A stretch of DNA of 64,000 bases, taken from Opitutaceae bacterium. Its GTDB lineage: Bacteria > Verrucomicrobiota > Verrucomicrobiia > Opitutales > Opitutaceae. The notes beneath the pieces were generated by a model, which did no database searches, was not told the origin of the DNA, and worked only from the letters and a program-made list of their open reading frames with translations. The number at the start of each line of letters is the position of its first letter. Positions within the stretch are counted from its first letter, which is position 1. Below are positions 28,547-37,282 of the stretch, piece by piece. The position numbers and the translations under genes are program-made. The DNA lies in NCBI GenBank assembly GCA_014879845.1, contig JACSRI010000126.1:62001-126000 (forward strand). Reading direction: 5' to 3'.

Positions 28547-29713
28547 TCAGACCTTCCCGTGCGCGCGGGCGTCGACGAGGTTGTAGAAGTCGACGAAGAG
28601 CGGATCGGCGTCGTTCGGGCCGGGCGCGGCCTCGGGGTGATACTGCACGGAGAAGATCGGCAGCTCCTTGTGCCGCAGGCCCTCGACCGTCTCGTCGTTG
28701 AGGTTGATCTCGGTCACGCGCGCCCCGCGCTGCTCGAGTTCCTCGGGGTTGGACGCGAATCCATGATTCTGCGACGTGATGGAGACGCGGCCGGTCTCGA
28801 GGTTCTTCACCGGCTGGTTGCCGCCGCGGTGGCCGAACTTGAGCTTGTAGGTCGACGCGCCGAGCGCGTGCGTGATCATCTGGTGACCGAGGCAGATGCC
28901 GAAGGTCGGAAACTCCGGCATGAGCGCGGCGATGGTCTTGTGCACGTAGGGCAGGGCCGCCGGGTCGCCGGGACCGTTGGAGAGGAACAGGCCCTGCGGC
29001 TGGATGGCGCGCACCTGCTCCGGCGACGCGTCGGCCGGAAAGACGTGCACCTCGAACCCATGGCGCACGAGCTTGCGGAAGATGGTGTGCTTGGCGCCGA
29101 AATCGAAGGCGGCGACGCGATAGATCTGCGCGGGCTGCTTCTGCGCCCCCAGCGTGGTGCCCACCGGAAGATAGGGTGCATTGGTCGGATCGTCCGCCCG
29201 CCAGACGAAGGTCCGGTCGCACGTGACCTCCTTGACGTAGTCGAAGCCGACCAGTCCCTCCCAGGCGCGGGCGCGCTCGACCGCCTCGGCGTCGCTCAGT
29301 CCCTCGGTGCTCAGGCACGCCTTCATCGCACCGCGCACGCGCAGCTTTTTCGTGATCGCCCGGGTGTCGACTTCGTGCAGGCCGGGGATGCCGGCGCGCT
29401 TGAGGTAGGCGTCGAGGGTGTCCTGCGAACGCCAGTTGCTGGCGATGCTGCTGAGTTCGCGCACGACGAAACCCGAGACCTTCGGTCCGGTGGACTCGGT
29501 GTCCTCGGGGTTGATCCCGTAGTTGCCGATCTGCACGGCGGTCATGGTGACGATCTGCCCGAAATAGGAGGGATCGGTCAGGACTTCCTGATAACCGGTC
29601 ATGGAGGTGTTGAACACCGCCTCACCGGTCACCGTGCCCGTCCCGCCGAAGGCGAGCCCGCGGAAAACACTGCCATCCTCCAGGGCCAGGACGCCCTCGT
29701 TGCGCGTAGTCAT
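28547..29713 (-). CDS. carA: Carbamoyl-phosphate synthase, small (glutaminase) subunit
   Basis: CarA releases ammonia from glutamine for carbamoyl phosphate, used in pyrimidine and arginine synthesis. Residues 1-150 form the CPSase_sm_chain domain (GTVTGEAVFNTSMTGYQEV). Residues 195-380 form the class I glutamine amidotransferase, with the nucleophile C274 in FGICLGHQM and H359/E361 in QYHPEAAPG. The length of 388 is typical. The ATG at 29713 is preferred because the 35 preceding in-frame residues are Arg/Pro-rich. The large subunit carB is not in the window. Confidence 0.95.
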   Translation of the reverse strand: MTTRNEGVLALEDGSVFRGLAFGGTGTVTGEAVFNTSMTGYQEVLTDPSYFGQIVTMTAVQIGNYGINPEDTESTGPKVSGFVVRELSSIASNWRSQDTLDAYLKRAGIPGLHEVDTRAITKKLRVRGAMKACLSTEGLSDAEAVERARAWEGLVGFDYVKEVTCDRTFVWRADDPTNAPYLPVGTTLGAQKQPAQIYRVAAFDFGAKHTIFRKLVRHGFEVHVFPADASPEQVRAIQPQGLFLSNGPGDPAALPYVHKTIAALMPEFPTFGICLGHQMITHALGASTYKLKFGHRGGNQPVKNLETGRVSITSQNHGFASNPEELEQRGARVTEINLNDETVEGLRHKELPIFSVQYHPEAAPGPNDADPLFVDFYNLVDARAHGKV

Positions 29714-29865
29714 TAAAGGTGGGAGCGAAGGGTGTTTTGGAGCGCGGGCAAGGGGAAACGTTGGGGAAAAAACGCGCCGAAGCGGGGAGCACGATCCTCC
29801 GAGCCGGCCAATGCGCATCGGTTCGTTCGGCCGCGCAAGAGAGCGGCCCTCCAGGTCGGCGAACT

Positions 29866-29907
29866 TCGCGTCAGCGTGGAGGGTGGTGCTCCCGCACTGC
29901 CGCGAAG
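29866..29907. repeat. Dispersed GTGGAGG...CGCCGCCGCG repeat, copy 3
   Basis: The block CAGCGTGGAGGGTGGTGCTC followed by CCGCACTGCCGCG lies between dxs and carA. It is framed by CTTCGCG (29864-29870) and CGCGAAG (29901-29907). Just upstream, 29844-29860 repeats exactly a 17-base stretch at 22136-22152. Confidence 0.65.
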
Positions 29908-29950
29908 ATGGACTGTGCCCGTCCGCGGACCGGCGAGCGAAAGGAGACCT

Positions 29951-31933
29951 TCAGGCCAGCGCCTCCACCGACTCGCGGTGCACCTGCTTGAAGCGGGTGA
30001 GGATACGGCGGGCGTTGTCGTCGGGTGAGAGGCCGTGGGCGGCGCGCAGCGTGTCCGCGCTGCTGGCGTGCTCGACAAAGGTGTCGGGCCAGCCGATGCG
30101 CTCGACGGGCACGCCGAGGCCGGCTTCCTGCAGGGCCTCGAGCACGGCCGAGCCGAATCCGCCGCTGACGACGTGGTCCTCCATCGTCACGACGAGCGCA
30201 TGGCTGCGCGCATGCTGCAGGAGCAGGTCGCGGTCGAGCGGCTTGGCGAAGCGCGCGTTGACCACGCCGACGGAGAGGTCGGCTTCGATGAGCAGGCGAT
30301 CGCTCAGCGCGAGGGCCTCCTGCACCATCGGGCCGAGCGCCCAGATGACGATGTCGCTGCCGCCCCGCAGCTCCTCCGCGCGGCCGATCGGCAGCATCGC
30401 GGGCAGCGGCTTGATCGGCACGCCGGTGCCGGCACCGCGCGGATAGCGAATAAAAGTCGCAGCCTTGGTGTTGACGCAGGTGTGCAGCATGTCGACGAGT
30501 TCGTCCTCGTCTTTGGGCTGCATCACGATCGCGCCGGGCACGCAGCGCAGGTAGGCGATGTCGAAGAGGCCGTGGTGCGTCGGGCCGTCGTTGGGCGAGA
30601 GGCCGGCGCGGTCCATGCAGAATGTAGCGGGCAGGTTCTGCAGGCAGATGTCGTGCACGATGCAGTCGAACGCGCGCTGCAGGAACGTGGAGTAGATCGC
30701 GCAGACCGGATGAATGCCCTTGGTCGCGAGACCGGCGGCGAAGAGCACGGCGTGCTCCTCGGCGATGCCGACGTCGAAAAACTGCTTCGGCAGCGCATCG
30801 GCGAGGTGGCAGAGTCCGGTGCCCGAGGGCATCGCGCCGGTGATGCCGACGAGCTTGGGGTTGGCGCGCGCGAAACGCACGAGCGCGTGGCCCATCACGT
30901 CCTGGTAGTTGGGCGGGGTGCCGGCCTTGGCCGCCCTGGGCTCGCCACTCTCGGGGTCGAACGGACTCGTCCCGTGGAAACGCTCGGGGTGGCTGATCGC
31001 GGCCTCGTAACCCTTGCCCTTGACGGTGAGCACATGCAGCACGACCGGCTGCTCGGAGTGCTTGGCGAACTCGAGGTTCTTCACCAGCAGGTCGATGTTG
31101 TGCCCATCGACCGGTCCGACATAGCGCAGGCCGTATTTCTCAAACAACACGGACGGCACGACCATGTTCTTCGCGCCCTCCTTGGCCAGCGCACCCAGGC
31201 GCAGGAGCGAGTCGCCGCCGGGCACGCGCTTGAGGAACGACTCCATGTCGTCGTGCAGGCGGTTGTAGGTCGGGTTGGTGATGATCTCGTTGAGATACTT
31301 CGACATCGCCCCGACGTTGCGGGCGATCGACCACTTGTTGTCGTTGAGGATGACGATGAGGCGCTTGGTCGAGTGGGCGATGTTGTTGAGCGCCTCCATC
31401 GTGATGCCGCAGGAGAAGGCGGCGTCGCCGAGGACGGCCACGACATGCTCACGTCCGCCGAGGTGATCGCGGGCGACGGCCATGCCGAGCGCGGCGGACA
31501 ATGCGGTGCCGGCGTGGCCCGCGCCGTAGCTGTCGTGGGCGCTTTCTGGACGATTGAGAAACCCGCTGTAGCCGCCGGTCTTGCGGATGAGGTCGAACTT
31601 CGCGTCGTTGCGTCCGGTGAGCAGCTTGTGCACGTAGCCTTGGTGGGCGACATCGAGGACGAAGTTGTCCTCCGGGGTGTCGAAGACCAGGTGCAGCGCG
31701 ACGGTCAACTCGACCACACCGAGGTTTGGGCCGAGGTGGCCGCCGTTGGTGGACGTGACTCGGATCAGCCGCTCGCGGATCTCGCGGCAGAGTTGCGGCA
31801 ACAACTCGCGGGGCAGGCGCCGGACGTCGGCCGGTGACGTGATGGTGGGAAGGATGGGGGGATGAACGGCCGGGATGGGCGCGCCGCTGGGAGCGCCGGA
31901 AAGACCGTCACCACCGGGGGGCGGTGTGCTCAC
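29951..31933 (-). CDS. dxs: 1-deoxy-D-xylulose-5-phosphate synthase
   Basis: This thiamine-diphosphate enzyme condenses pyruvate with glyceraldehyde 3-phosphate, the first step of the MEP isoprenoid pathway. GGHLGPNLGVVELTVALHLV and DVAHQGYVHKLLTGR mark the N-terminal domain. The ThDP motif reads GDAAFSCGITMEALNN, with alanine where GDG is usual. The pyrimidine-domain motif is DRAGLSPNDGPTHHGLFDIA, and the C-terminal domain follows. The 660 residues include a Pro/Gly-rich N-terminal extension of about 35 residues. The GTG start lies in a GTGA overlap with xseB, so the pair is coupled. Confidence 0.93.
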   Translation of the reverse strand: MSTPPPGGDGLSGAPSGAPIPAVHPPILPTITSPADVRRLPRELLPQLCREIRERLIRVTSTNGGHLGPNLGVVELTVALHLVFDTPEDNFVLDVAHQGYVHKLLTGRNDAKFDLIRKTGGYSGFLNRPESAHDSYGAGHAGTALSAALGMAVARDHLGGREHVVAVLGDAAFSCGITMEALNNIAHSTKRLIVILNDNKWSIARNVGAMSKYLNEIITNPTYNRLHDDMESFLKRVPGGDSLLRLGALAKEGAKNMVVPSVLFEKYGLRYVGPVDGHNIDLLVKNLEFAKHSEQPVVLHVLTVKGKGYEAAISHPERFHGTSPFDPESGEPRAAKAGTPPNYQDVMGHALVRFARANPKLVGITGAMPSGTGLCHLADALPKQFFDVGIAEEHAVLFAAGLATKGIHPVCAIYSTFLQRAFDCIVHDICLQNLPATFCMDRAGLSPNDGPTHHGLFDIAYLRCVPGAIVMQPKDEDELVDMLHTCVNTKAATFIRYPRGAGTGVPIKPLPAMLPIGRAEELRGGSDIVIWALGPMVQEALALSDRLLIEADLSVGVVNARFAKPLDRDLLLQHARSHALVVTMEDHVVSGGFGSAVLEALQEAGLGVPVERIGWPDTFVEHASSADTLRAAHGLSPDDNARRILTRFKQVHRESVEALA

Positions 31934-32178
31934 GATTGGTCCGGATCAAAATTCTCGAGGGTGACCGCTTTGGTCTCTCGGTCCTGACGCAGGAGCTCGA
32001 TCTTTCGGCCGGCGTCCTGGAGGCGCTTGGTGCACAGGCCGAGCAGTTTGTTGCCCTCCTCAAAGCGGTCGATCATCTCGGCGAGGGGAAGTTCTCCGGA
32101 CTCCATGCGGGTCACGAGCTGCTCGAGGCGCTCGAGGGCGCCTTCGAAAGAGAGATCTTTATCCAGAGCGGACTTCAC
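31930..32178 (-). CDS. xseB: Exodeoxyribonuclease VII small subunit
   Basis: This 82-residue helical-hairpin protein pairs with XseA in a single-strand exonuclease. The family motif is clear: SFEGALERLEQLVTRMESGE and LPLAEMIDRFEEGNKLLGLC, followed by LQDAGRKIELL. The only plausible start is GTG at 32178. Its stop overlaps the dxs start, a gene order also common elsewhere. xseA is not in the window. Confidence 0.93.
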   Translation of the reverse strand: MKSALDKDLSFEGALERLEQLVTRMESGELPLAEMIDRFEEGNKLLGLCTKRLQDAGRKIELLRQDRETKAVTLENFDPDQS

Positions 32179-32280
32179 GCGCTGAACATGCGCCCGCGAA
32201 AGATGTTTTCAAACCAATCTTTGCGCGACCCCGACCAACCTTCGCGCCTCGCGCGATCGCGCGCCGGTGCCACGGCTCGC

Positions 32281-32664
32281 TCAATACAGCCAGTAGATGA
32301 TTCCGACGAGCAGGGCCATCCCGACAAACGCGATGGCGAAGTAGAGCAGGCATCCGCTGCGCACCTCGTTGTGGATCCCGCGCACGTCGGCTTCGGGAAG
32401 ATCGGCCGGCACGATCGCCGGTGCGCCGGCCGCGTCGGCAGGCGGAGTTGGCGGGGCGGGGGGCGCGACGTCGACGACGGTCGGGGCGCCGGCCGGCCGG
32501 GATGGGATATTCGACGCCTCGGCGGCGATCTCGCTCTCGATCCAGCGCAGATGCTCCTGCAGCAGGGCGCGCTGGCGTTGGAGTTTCTCCATGCGGGATG
32601 TCATGGGTGCGGACGTGGCGGCTTCGGGTCGGGGTGCGGGCGATGGGTCGCGTGCTTCTCTCAT
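32281..32664 (-). CDS. Small membrane-anchored protein with N-terminal coiled coil
   Basis: From the ATG at 32664 the protein has 127 residues. It contains a helical stretch (MEKLQRQRALLQEHLRWIES), then a Pro/Ala-rich linker (about residues 55-90), and a single C-terminal membrane helix CLLYFAIAFVGMALLVGIIYW. It is therefore tail-anchored with the bulk in the cytoplasm. A shorter start at 32604 (MTSRMEKL) is possible. No family is recognised. It lies between the rpmA terminator and xseB, all on the minus strand. Confidence 0.65.
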   Translation of the reverse strand: MREARDPSPAPRPEAATSAPMTSRMEKLQRQRALLQEHLRWIESEIAAEASNIPSRPAGAPTVVDVAPPAPPTPPADAAGAPAIVPADLPEADVRGIHNEVRSGCLLYFAIAFVGMALLVGIIYWLY

Positions 32665-32691
32665 ATCGGCGGCGAGCCGGCGAGCGCGGAC

Positions 32692-32724
32692 AAAAAAAGA
32701 GCCCTCCACGCGGGTGGAGGGCTC
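32692..32724 (-). terminator. Factor-independent terminator of rplU-rpmA
   Basis: Read on the minus strand, GAGCCCTCCAC (32724-32714) pairs perfectly over 11 bases with GTGGAGGGCTC (32709-32699), loop CCGC. Seven T follow after a short step (32698-32692). It lies 25 bases past the rpmA stop. This is the clearest terminator in the window. Confidence 0.92.
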
Positions 32725-32749
32725 GAGAGTGCGGGTGATCGCGCGGTAA

Positions 32750-33001
32750 TCAGGCGTTGGCCTCGACGATCGAGACCTTGCTGTGCTCGCGGTCGAACTT
32801 GACCGTGCCGTCGGCAAGGGCGAAGAGCGTGAAATCGCGCCCCACGCCGACGTTGGCGCCGGGGTGGAACTTCGTGCCGCGCTGGCGGACGATGATCGTG
32901 CCAGCGAGGACGGACTCGCCGCCGTAACGCTTCACGCCGAGCCGCTTGCTGTGGCTGTCGCGGCCGTTCTTGGATGTTCCCTGACCTTTCTTATGAGCCA
33001 T
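32750..33001 (-). CDS. rpmA: 50S ribosomal protein L27
   Basis: The protein has 83 residues and begins [20 protein letters not shown], the flexible N-terminus that reaches the peptidyl-transferase centre. [20 protein letters not shown] and [17 protein letters not shown] follow. No N-terminal pre-peptide of the Firmicutes type is present. It follows rplU at 27 bases and is followed by the strong terminator, so the two form an operon. Confidence 0.98.
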   Translation of the reverse strand: MAHKKGQGTSKNGRDSHSKRLGVKRYGGESVLAGTIIVRQRGTKFHPGANVGVGRDFTLFALADGTVKFDREHSKVSIVEANA

Positions 33002-33028
33002 GGTGGGCGGTGTTTAAAGGGTGGTGCC

Positions 33029-33343
33029 TCAGGCCGAGATCGAATCGATCTTGATCACGGAGAGCTCCTGGCGGTGGCCCTGCGTGCGCTCGTAGCCCTT
33101 GCGCTTCTTCTTCTTGAAGACGATGACCTTGTCGCCGCGGCGATTCTCGATCACGGTCGCCTTCACGGACGCGCCTTCGAGCTTGGGCGTGCCCACGCGA
33201 AGCGAGGAGCCTTCGCCGGCCGTGAGCACGTCGTTGATCTCCACGGTCGAACCAGCTTCGGTGTTGGGGAAACGATCAACCACGAGGATGTCGCCCTCGC
33301 TGACGTTGAATTGCTTCCCTTGGGTGAGAATCGTCGCTTTCAT
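33029..33343 (-). CDS. rplU: 50S ribosomal protein L21
   Basis: The 104-residue protein carries the L21 features: [20 protein letters not shown] at the N-terminus, [20 protein letters not shown], and the RNA-binding [19 protein letters not shown] close to the end. The ATG at 33343 is only 33 bases from the likely start of the divergent methyltransferase gene, so the rplU promoter must lie inside or against that gene. rpmA follows in the same operon. Confidence 0.97.
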   Translation of the reverse strand: MKATILTQGKQFNVSEGDILVVDRFPNTEAGSTVEINDVLTAGEGSSLRVGTPKLEGASVKATVIENRRGDKVIVFKKKKRKGYERTQGHRQELSVIKIDSISA

Positions 33344-33376
33344 TGGAAAAATGGAAACGGTCAGTGAGCCTTGGGC

Positions 33377-34159
33377 ATGAACGGAATGCAAGCCGGATTT
33401 TATAAGAACCCGCAGGAGCGCGTGGAAGCCCGCCTTGTTCGTGCCTGGCTGGCTGAACCTGTTGCCGTGGACCACTATGCGCGCGCGGCGGCGTCGCTCG
33501 GACTCTGGCGCTCGGAAGAGAAGGTTTTTCGCGGCGTCTTTCGTCTCGAGGATCGCCTGCTCGATGTCGGGTGCGGCGCCGGGCGCGTCGCACTCGGCCT
33601 CGCGCGGCTCGGATTTGCGGGGGTGGTCGGCATCGACAATTGCACGCCCATGGTCATGGAGGCGCGGCGACTGGCCGAAGCGATGGGGTTGGCCGTCGAG
33701 TTCTGGGATGGCGACGCCCTCGCGCTGCCGTTCCAGGCGGGGAGTTTCGCCGGTGCGATCTTCGGGTTCAATGGACTGATGCAGATCCCGGGCCGCGAAC
33801 ACCGACGCCAGGCGCTGCGGGAGGTCCGAAAGGTGGTCGCGCCCGGCGGTTCTTTTGTCTTCACGACGCACGACCGCGACCTGCCGGGACAGGTGGGCTA
33901 TTGGCGGGACGAGGCCGAGCGCTGGCGCCGCGGCACCCGCAATCCCGCCCTCGTCGAGTTTGGCGACCGCGTCATCGACAACCCCGAGGGGCGCATCTTC
34001 ATCCACGTGCCGGACCGCGCGGAAGTGGTCGACGACCTTGCGTCGACCGGCTGGACGCTGCTCGAGGATCATCCACGCTCGGCCATCGCGAACGAGCCGG
34101 AGCCGGTGCGGGAATTTGCCGACGAGTGCCGCTTCTGGATCGCGCGACGGGCGGACTGA
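33377..34159 (+). CDS. Class I SAM-dependent methyltransferase
   Basis: The Rossmann-type methyltransferase core is clear: motif [17 protein letters not shown] (61-76), then [18 protein letters not shown]. An acidic [10 protein letters not shown] and GRIFIHVP-type strands follow. The family is broad (Methyltransf_11/25) and includes small-molecule and quinone methylases, so the substrate is unknown. ATG 33377 is chosen over TTG 33371; another ATG follows at 33386. It diverges from rplU with almost no spacer and converges on the coiled-coil gene. Confidence 0.82.
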   Translation: MNGMQAGFYKNPQERVEARLVRAWLAEPVAVDHYARAAASLGLWRSEEKVFRGVFRLEDRLLDVGCGAGRVALGLARLGFAGVVGIDNCTPMVMEARRLAEAMGLAVEFWDGDALALPFQAGSFAGAIFGFNGLMQIPGREHRRQALREVRKVVAPGGSFVFTTHDRDLPGQVGYWRDEAERWRRGTRNPALVEFGDRVIDNPEGRIFIHVPDRAEVVDDLASTGWTLLEDHPRSAIANEPEPVREFADECRFWIARRAD

Positions 34160-34195
34160 CGCCGGACGCTCGCGGCCGCGCCGCCAATGAACGGC

Positions 34196-34225
34196 AAAAC
34201 GCGCGCCCCATCGGGGAGCGCGCGT
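34196..34225 (-). terminator. Candidate terminator of the coiled-coil gene
   Basis: On the minus strand, ACGCGCGCTCCCC pairs with GGGGCGCGCGT (34225-34199, one mismatch) and is followed by TTTT (34199-34196). It lies about 55 bases past the stop of the coiled-coil gene, between two convergent genes. The stem is very strong but the T run is short. Confidence 0.5.
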
Positions 34226-34277
34226 CTCGCCTGGCGACCCGGAGGTCGCGTAGTGGATTCGTGGCGACGCCTGCCGA

Positions 34278-34931
34278 TCACTCCTCCGCGGTGATGAGCG
34301 GCAGGTAGTAGTGGCTCGAGCGCTTGTAGTCGGGCGGGAGGATGAAGCGCCGCGCGGCCGGGCCCTTGTCCGTCGAGGCCTTGGCCGCGGCGGGAGCCAG
34401 GGCGGGCTGGCGGCTGTAGGAGGCGATGAGCGCGGCCTGGCGCTCGATCTCGGCGTTCTTCAGGCGCTCGGTTTCCGAGAGGGCCTTCTGGGCATCGGCG
34501 AGTTTGCGCTGCGCCTCCGCCGCCTCCTGGGCGCGCAATTCTGCGAGCTTGCGGGCCTCGGCCTCGATGCGGGCCTTCTCGAGGCGCATCTTCTCGATCT
34601 CGGAACCGGCCTTGGCCGCCTCATCCTCGGCGCGCTTGCGCGCGAGTTCCTGCTCCTGCCGTTCGGCCTGGGCCTGGGCGAGGCGGCGGGCCTCGGCCTC
34701 GGCGCGCTGGCGGGCGGCCTCCTCGGCCATCTGACGGGCTTCGGCCTCCTGCTTGGCGCGGCGATCGGCCTCCTCCTTGGCCCGGCGACTCTGCTCGAGT
34801 TCGCGTTCCAGAGTGACCGCCTGCTCGCGCTCGGCCTGGCTCTGCTTGCTGCTGGTGAGCCCCTTCACTCCGAAAAAGGCGGCGAGTGCGAGGGCGATTA
34901 CCGTGATGATGATCCAGATGGTTCGTTCCAT
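34278..34931 (-). CDS. Membrane-anchored coiled-coil protein
   Basis: This 217-residue protein starts with one membrane helix ([20 protein letters not shown]). About 125 residues of highly charged, Ala/Glu/Arg-rich heptads follow (for example [20 protein letters not shown]), a long coiled coil resembling the middle of TolA or an ATP-synthase b-like stalk. The last 40 residues are Pro/Ala-rich and end [20 protein letters not shown]. No enzymatic domain is seen. It stands alone before tRNA-Ser. Sequence similarity to TolA is compositional and does not prove a role. Confidence 0.7.
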   Translation of the reverse strand: MERTIWIIITVIALALAAFFGVKGLTSSKQSQAEREQAVTLERELEQSRRAKEEADRRAKQEAEARQMAEEAARQRAEAEARRLAQAQAERQEQELARKRAEDEAAKAGSEIEKMRLEKARIEAEARKLAELRAQEAAEAQRKLADAQKALSETERLKNAEIERQAALIASYSRQPALAPAAAKASTDKGPAARRFILPPDYKRSSHYYLPLITAEE

Positions 34932-35135
34932 GGTTGGCTGGGTCGTGTAGCGTCCGATTCTGAGTCGGACCGTTCAACGCTGAACTGAAGTCCGGCGTTG
35001 TGTGCGGTCGATGACGAAAGCGCCAGAGACCCGGTTGCATCCGGAGGGTTCCCGTTCGTCGCGCGAACCGCGATTTGACCTTGTCAGGGCTTCGATCGCG
35101 AGCATCGTGCGCGGAAGTTCAACGCCTTGGACCTC

Positions 35136-35228
35136 GGAGAGATGGCTGAGTGGTCTAAAGCACTGGTTTGCTAAACCGGCATACCCCCAAAAGGGGTATC
35201 GGGGGTTCGAATCCCCCTCTCTCCGCCA
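35136..35228 (+). tRNA. tRNA-Ser (anticodon GCT)
   Basis: The acceptor stem GGAGAGA (35136-35142) pairs with TCTCTCC (35218-35224), followed by G and an encoded CCA (35226-35228). The anticodon stem CTGGT/ACCGG encloses TTGCTAA, with anticodon GCT at 35170-35172, reading AGC and AGT. A long variable arm (ATACCCCC...GGGGTAT) marks a class II tRNA, as expected for serine. The T arm GGGGGTTCGAATCCCCC is canonical. Confidence 0.97.
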
Positions 35229-35522
35229 CTTTTGACCGCTTTGTGGCAAACGGAGCGCACGCGGCGGGACGGCGGTCCCCGCGTCGATGGTGCTTCTTCG
35301 CGGTGGCGACGTTCGCCCTTGCGCTCGTTCCGTACGGATCAGGCCTCCCGGCTGTGCGCAAGCTGTGTGCCGCGAGCGTCGAGCTTCATATGTCATTCCA
35401 GCCCTGACCTCGAACCCGTGCGGGCGTGGTTGATCCACACCGCTTCCAAGGACAACGCAGGTCGTTGCGGCGCACCCGCCGCGGGCCCGCGAATGCGCGG
35501 TCCCGCCGGCGGCCGTCGCGAC
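35229..35522. other. Gap between tRNA-Ser and guaB
   Basis: These 294 bases lie downstream of both the tRNA and the convergent guaB gene. No open frame with local codon style, no repeat copy and no hairpin with a T run was found, so the tRNA transcript end is not identified. Confidence 0.4.
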
Positions 35523-37103
35523 TCAGTCTTCCTTGCGCGTCGACACTTCGATCACGTCGTGCGGAGCCGCTTCCTTCATGCCGGCCATCGTCACGCGCAC
35601 GAAGCGCGCGAGACGCCGGTGATCCATCAAGGTTGGGGCGCCGAGGTAACCCATGCCGGACTGGAGGCCACCGATGAGATCGGCGAGGACGTTGTCGACG
35701 GAGCCCGAGACCTCCTTGAGCGCCTCGATGCCCTCGGCGGTGAGCTTGCGCGTGGCGTCGGTCTTGTCCTGCCCGTAGCGCGCGGCCGAGCCGGCTTTCA
35801 TGGCGCTGACACTGCCCATGCCGCGATACTGCTTATAGAGCTTGCCCCGGATTTCCATGATCTCGCCGGGGGCCTCGCGGCAGCCGGCGAGCAGGCCGCC
35901 GAGGAGCACGCAGTCGGCCAGGGTGAGCGCCTTGACGATGTCGCCGGACTTGGTGATGCCGCCGTCGGCGATGATGCGCGTGCCGGTGCGCTGCGCCGCG
36001 CGCGAGGCGACGTAGAGCGCGGTGAGCTGCGGGACGCCGACGCCCGCGACGATGCGGGTGGTGCAGATCGAACCCGGGCCCTGGCCGATCTTCACGGCGT
36101 CAGCGCCGCACTGCGACAGGTACTCCACGCCTTCGCCGCTCGTGACGTTGCCAGCGATGATGGTGAGCGACGGAAACGCGCCGCGGATGAGCTTCACCAT
36201 GTCGCCGACGCCGGTGGTGTGGCCGTGTGCGGTGGACACGGCGATCGCGTCAACTGACTCGTCGACCAGCGCACCGAGGTGCGCGACGATGCGGTCGCGG
36301 TCGAGCGAGCCGTCGGGCTTGCGCAGGGGTGAGACGGCGGCGCCGACGACGAGGCGGAAGGACGCATCGCGGCTGGGCTTGCGGCGGGCCTTCGACTCGC
36401 TGAGGATTTTCTCGATGTCAGAGATGGTGATGAGGCCGCGCAGGCGATCGTCGTCGTCGACGATGAGCATCTTGGTGATGCCGACGTTCTCGCTGAAGAA
36501 CTTCTCCGCCTGCTTGATCGGGTCCTGCGCCATGTTGCGCACGTTGACCGTGAGCAGAGTCTTGCGCGGGGTCATGGCCTCGGTCACGGCGCGCTTGCGA
36601 TAGACCTCCTTGACCGCACTGCCGGTGAGCAGGCCGCAGAGGTGGCCCGCGGCGTCGACGACCGGGAAGGAGCGAAAGTCATATTTCTTCTGCTCGATCA
36701 TCGCGAGCACGTCGCCGACATGGGCGTCCGGCCGGACGGTGATCGGATCCTGGATGAGGCCGTGGATGTGGTGCTTCACGCGCGCCACCTCGCGGACCTG
36801 GTCCTCGAGTGGCATGTTGTAATGGATCAGGCCCATGCCGCCGTTGAGCGCCATGGCGATGGCCATGCGCGATTCGGTGACGGTGTCCATGTCGCTGGAC
36901 AGGATCGGCACCTGCAGGCGCAGCGACTCGGAAAGACTCGTCGAGATATCGGCATCCTTGGGCAGGATGCTCGAGAAGTTCGTCGCGAGCGAAACGTCGT
37001 CGTAGGTGAGGGCGGAGCCTCGCTGGGCGCGGAAGAAATCCGCCGCCGGGAGATAAAAGAGGCCGTCTTCGGACTCGTGGCGGGCAACAGACTCGGTCGT
37101 CAT
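35523..37103 (-). CDS. guaB: IMP dehydrogenase
   Basis: GuaB oxidises IMP to XMP, the committed step to GMP. The barrel opens [20 protein letters not shown]. Two CBS domains are inserted at about residues 115-235, and the catalytic loop [18 protein letters not shown] holds C347. [15 protein letters not shown] and [10 protein letters not shown] bind phosphate. Two positions differ from the usual form: STAHGHT (S290) where most enzymes have D-T/S-A/S-H-G, and [14 protein letters not shown] where PEGVEGRVPYKG is common. The length (526) is slightly above 490 because of an N-terminal extension of about 25 residues. The gene diverges from menC. Confidence 0.92.
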   Translation of the reverse strand: MTTESVARHESEDGLFYLPAADFFRAQRGSALTYDDVSLATNFSSILPKDADISTSLSESLRLQVPILSSDMDTVTESRMAIAMALNGGMGLIHYNMPLEDQVREVARVKHHIHGLIQDPITVRPDAHVGDVLAMIEQKKYDFRSFPVVDAAGHLCGLLTGSAVKEVYRKRAVTEAMTPRKTLLTVNVRNMAQDPIKQAEKFFSENVGITKMLIVDDDDRLRGLITISDIEKILSESKARRKPSRDASFRLVVGAAVSPLRKPDGSLDRDRIVAHLGALVDESVDAIAVSTAHGHTTGVGDMVKLIRGAFPSLTIIAGNVTSGEGVEYLSQCGADAVKIGQGPGSICTTRIVAGVGVPQLTALYVASRAAQRTGTRIIADGGITKSGDIVKALTLADCVLLGGLLAGCREAPGEIMEIRGKLYKQYRGMGSVSAMKAGSAARYGQDKTDATRKLTAEGIEALKEVSGSVDNVLADLIGGLQSGMGYLGAPTLMDHRRLARFVRVTMAGMKEAAPHDVIEVSTRKED

Positions 37104-37169
37104 ATTGCCGTACGACCGTGGACCCCGTTTTTCGGGAATGCAAGCGGCGAACGGAGTGCGTCGTGGCGC

Positions 37170-37231
37170 GGGCTTCCAGCCTGCGACTCCGCAGGGCGAC
37201 GACTCACGCCGCACGCAGGCTGGAAGCCTGC
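37170..37231. repeat. Palindromic repeat, GGCTTCCAGCCTGC type, copy B
   Basis: GGGCTTCCAGCCTGC (37170-37184) faces its inverse GCAGGCTGGAAGCCTGCG (37215-37232). This is the same arrangement as copy A at 22057-22110. It fills the 179-base divergent gap between guaB and menC, so it lies between, or within, their promoters. Confidence 0.8.
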
Positions 37232-37282
37232 GTCACACCTCGCCCTTGCGCCGCGAGGTGCAGTCGTCTTGTCTCGCGGCCC

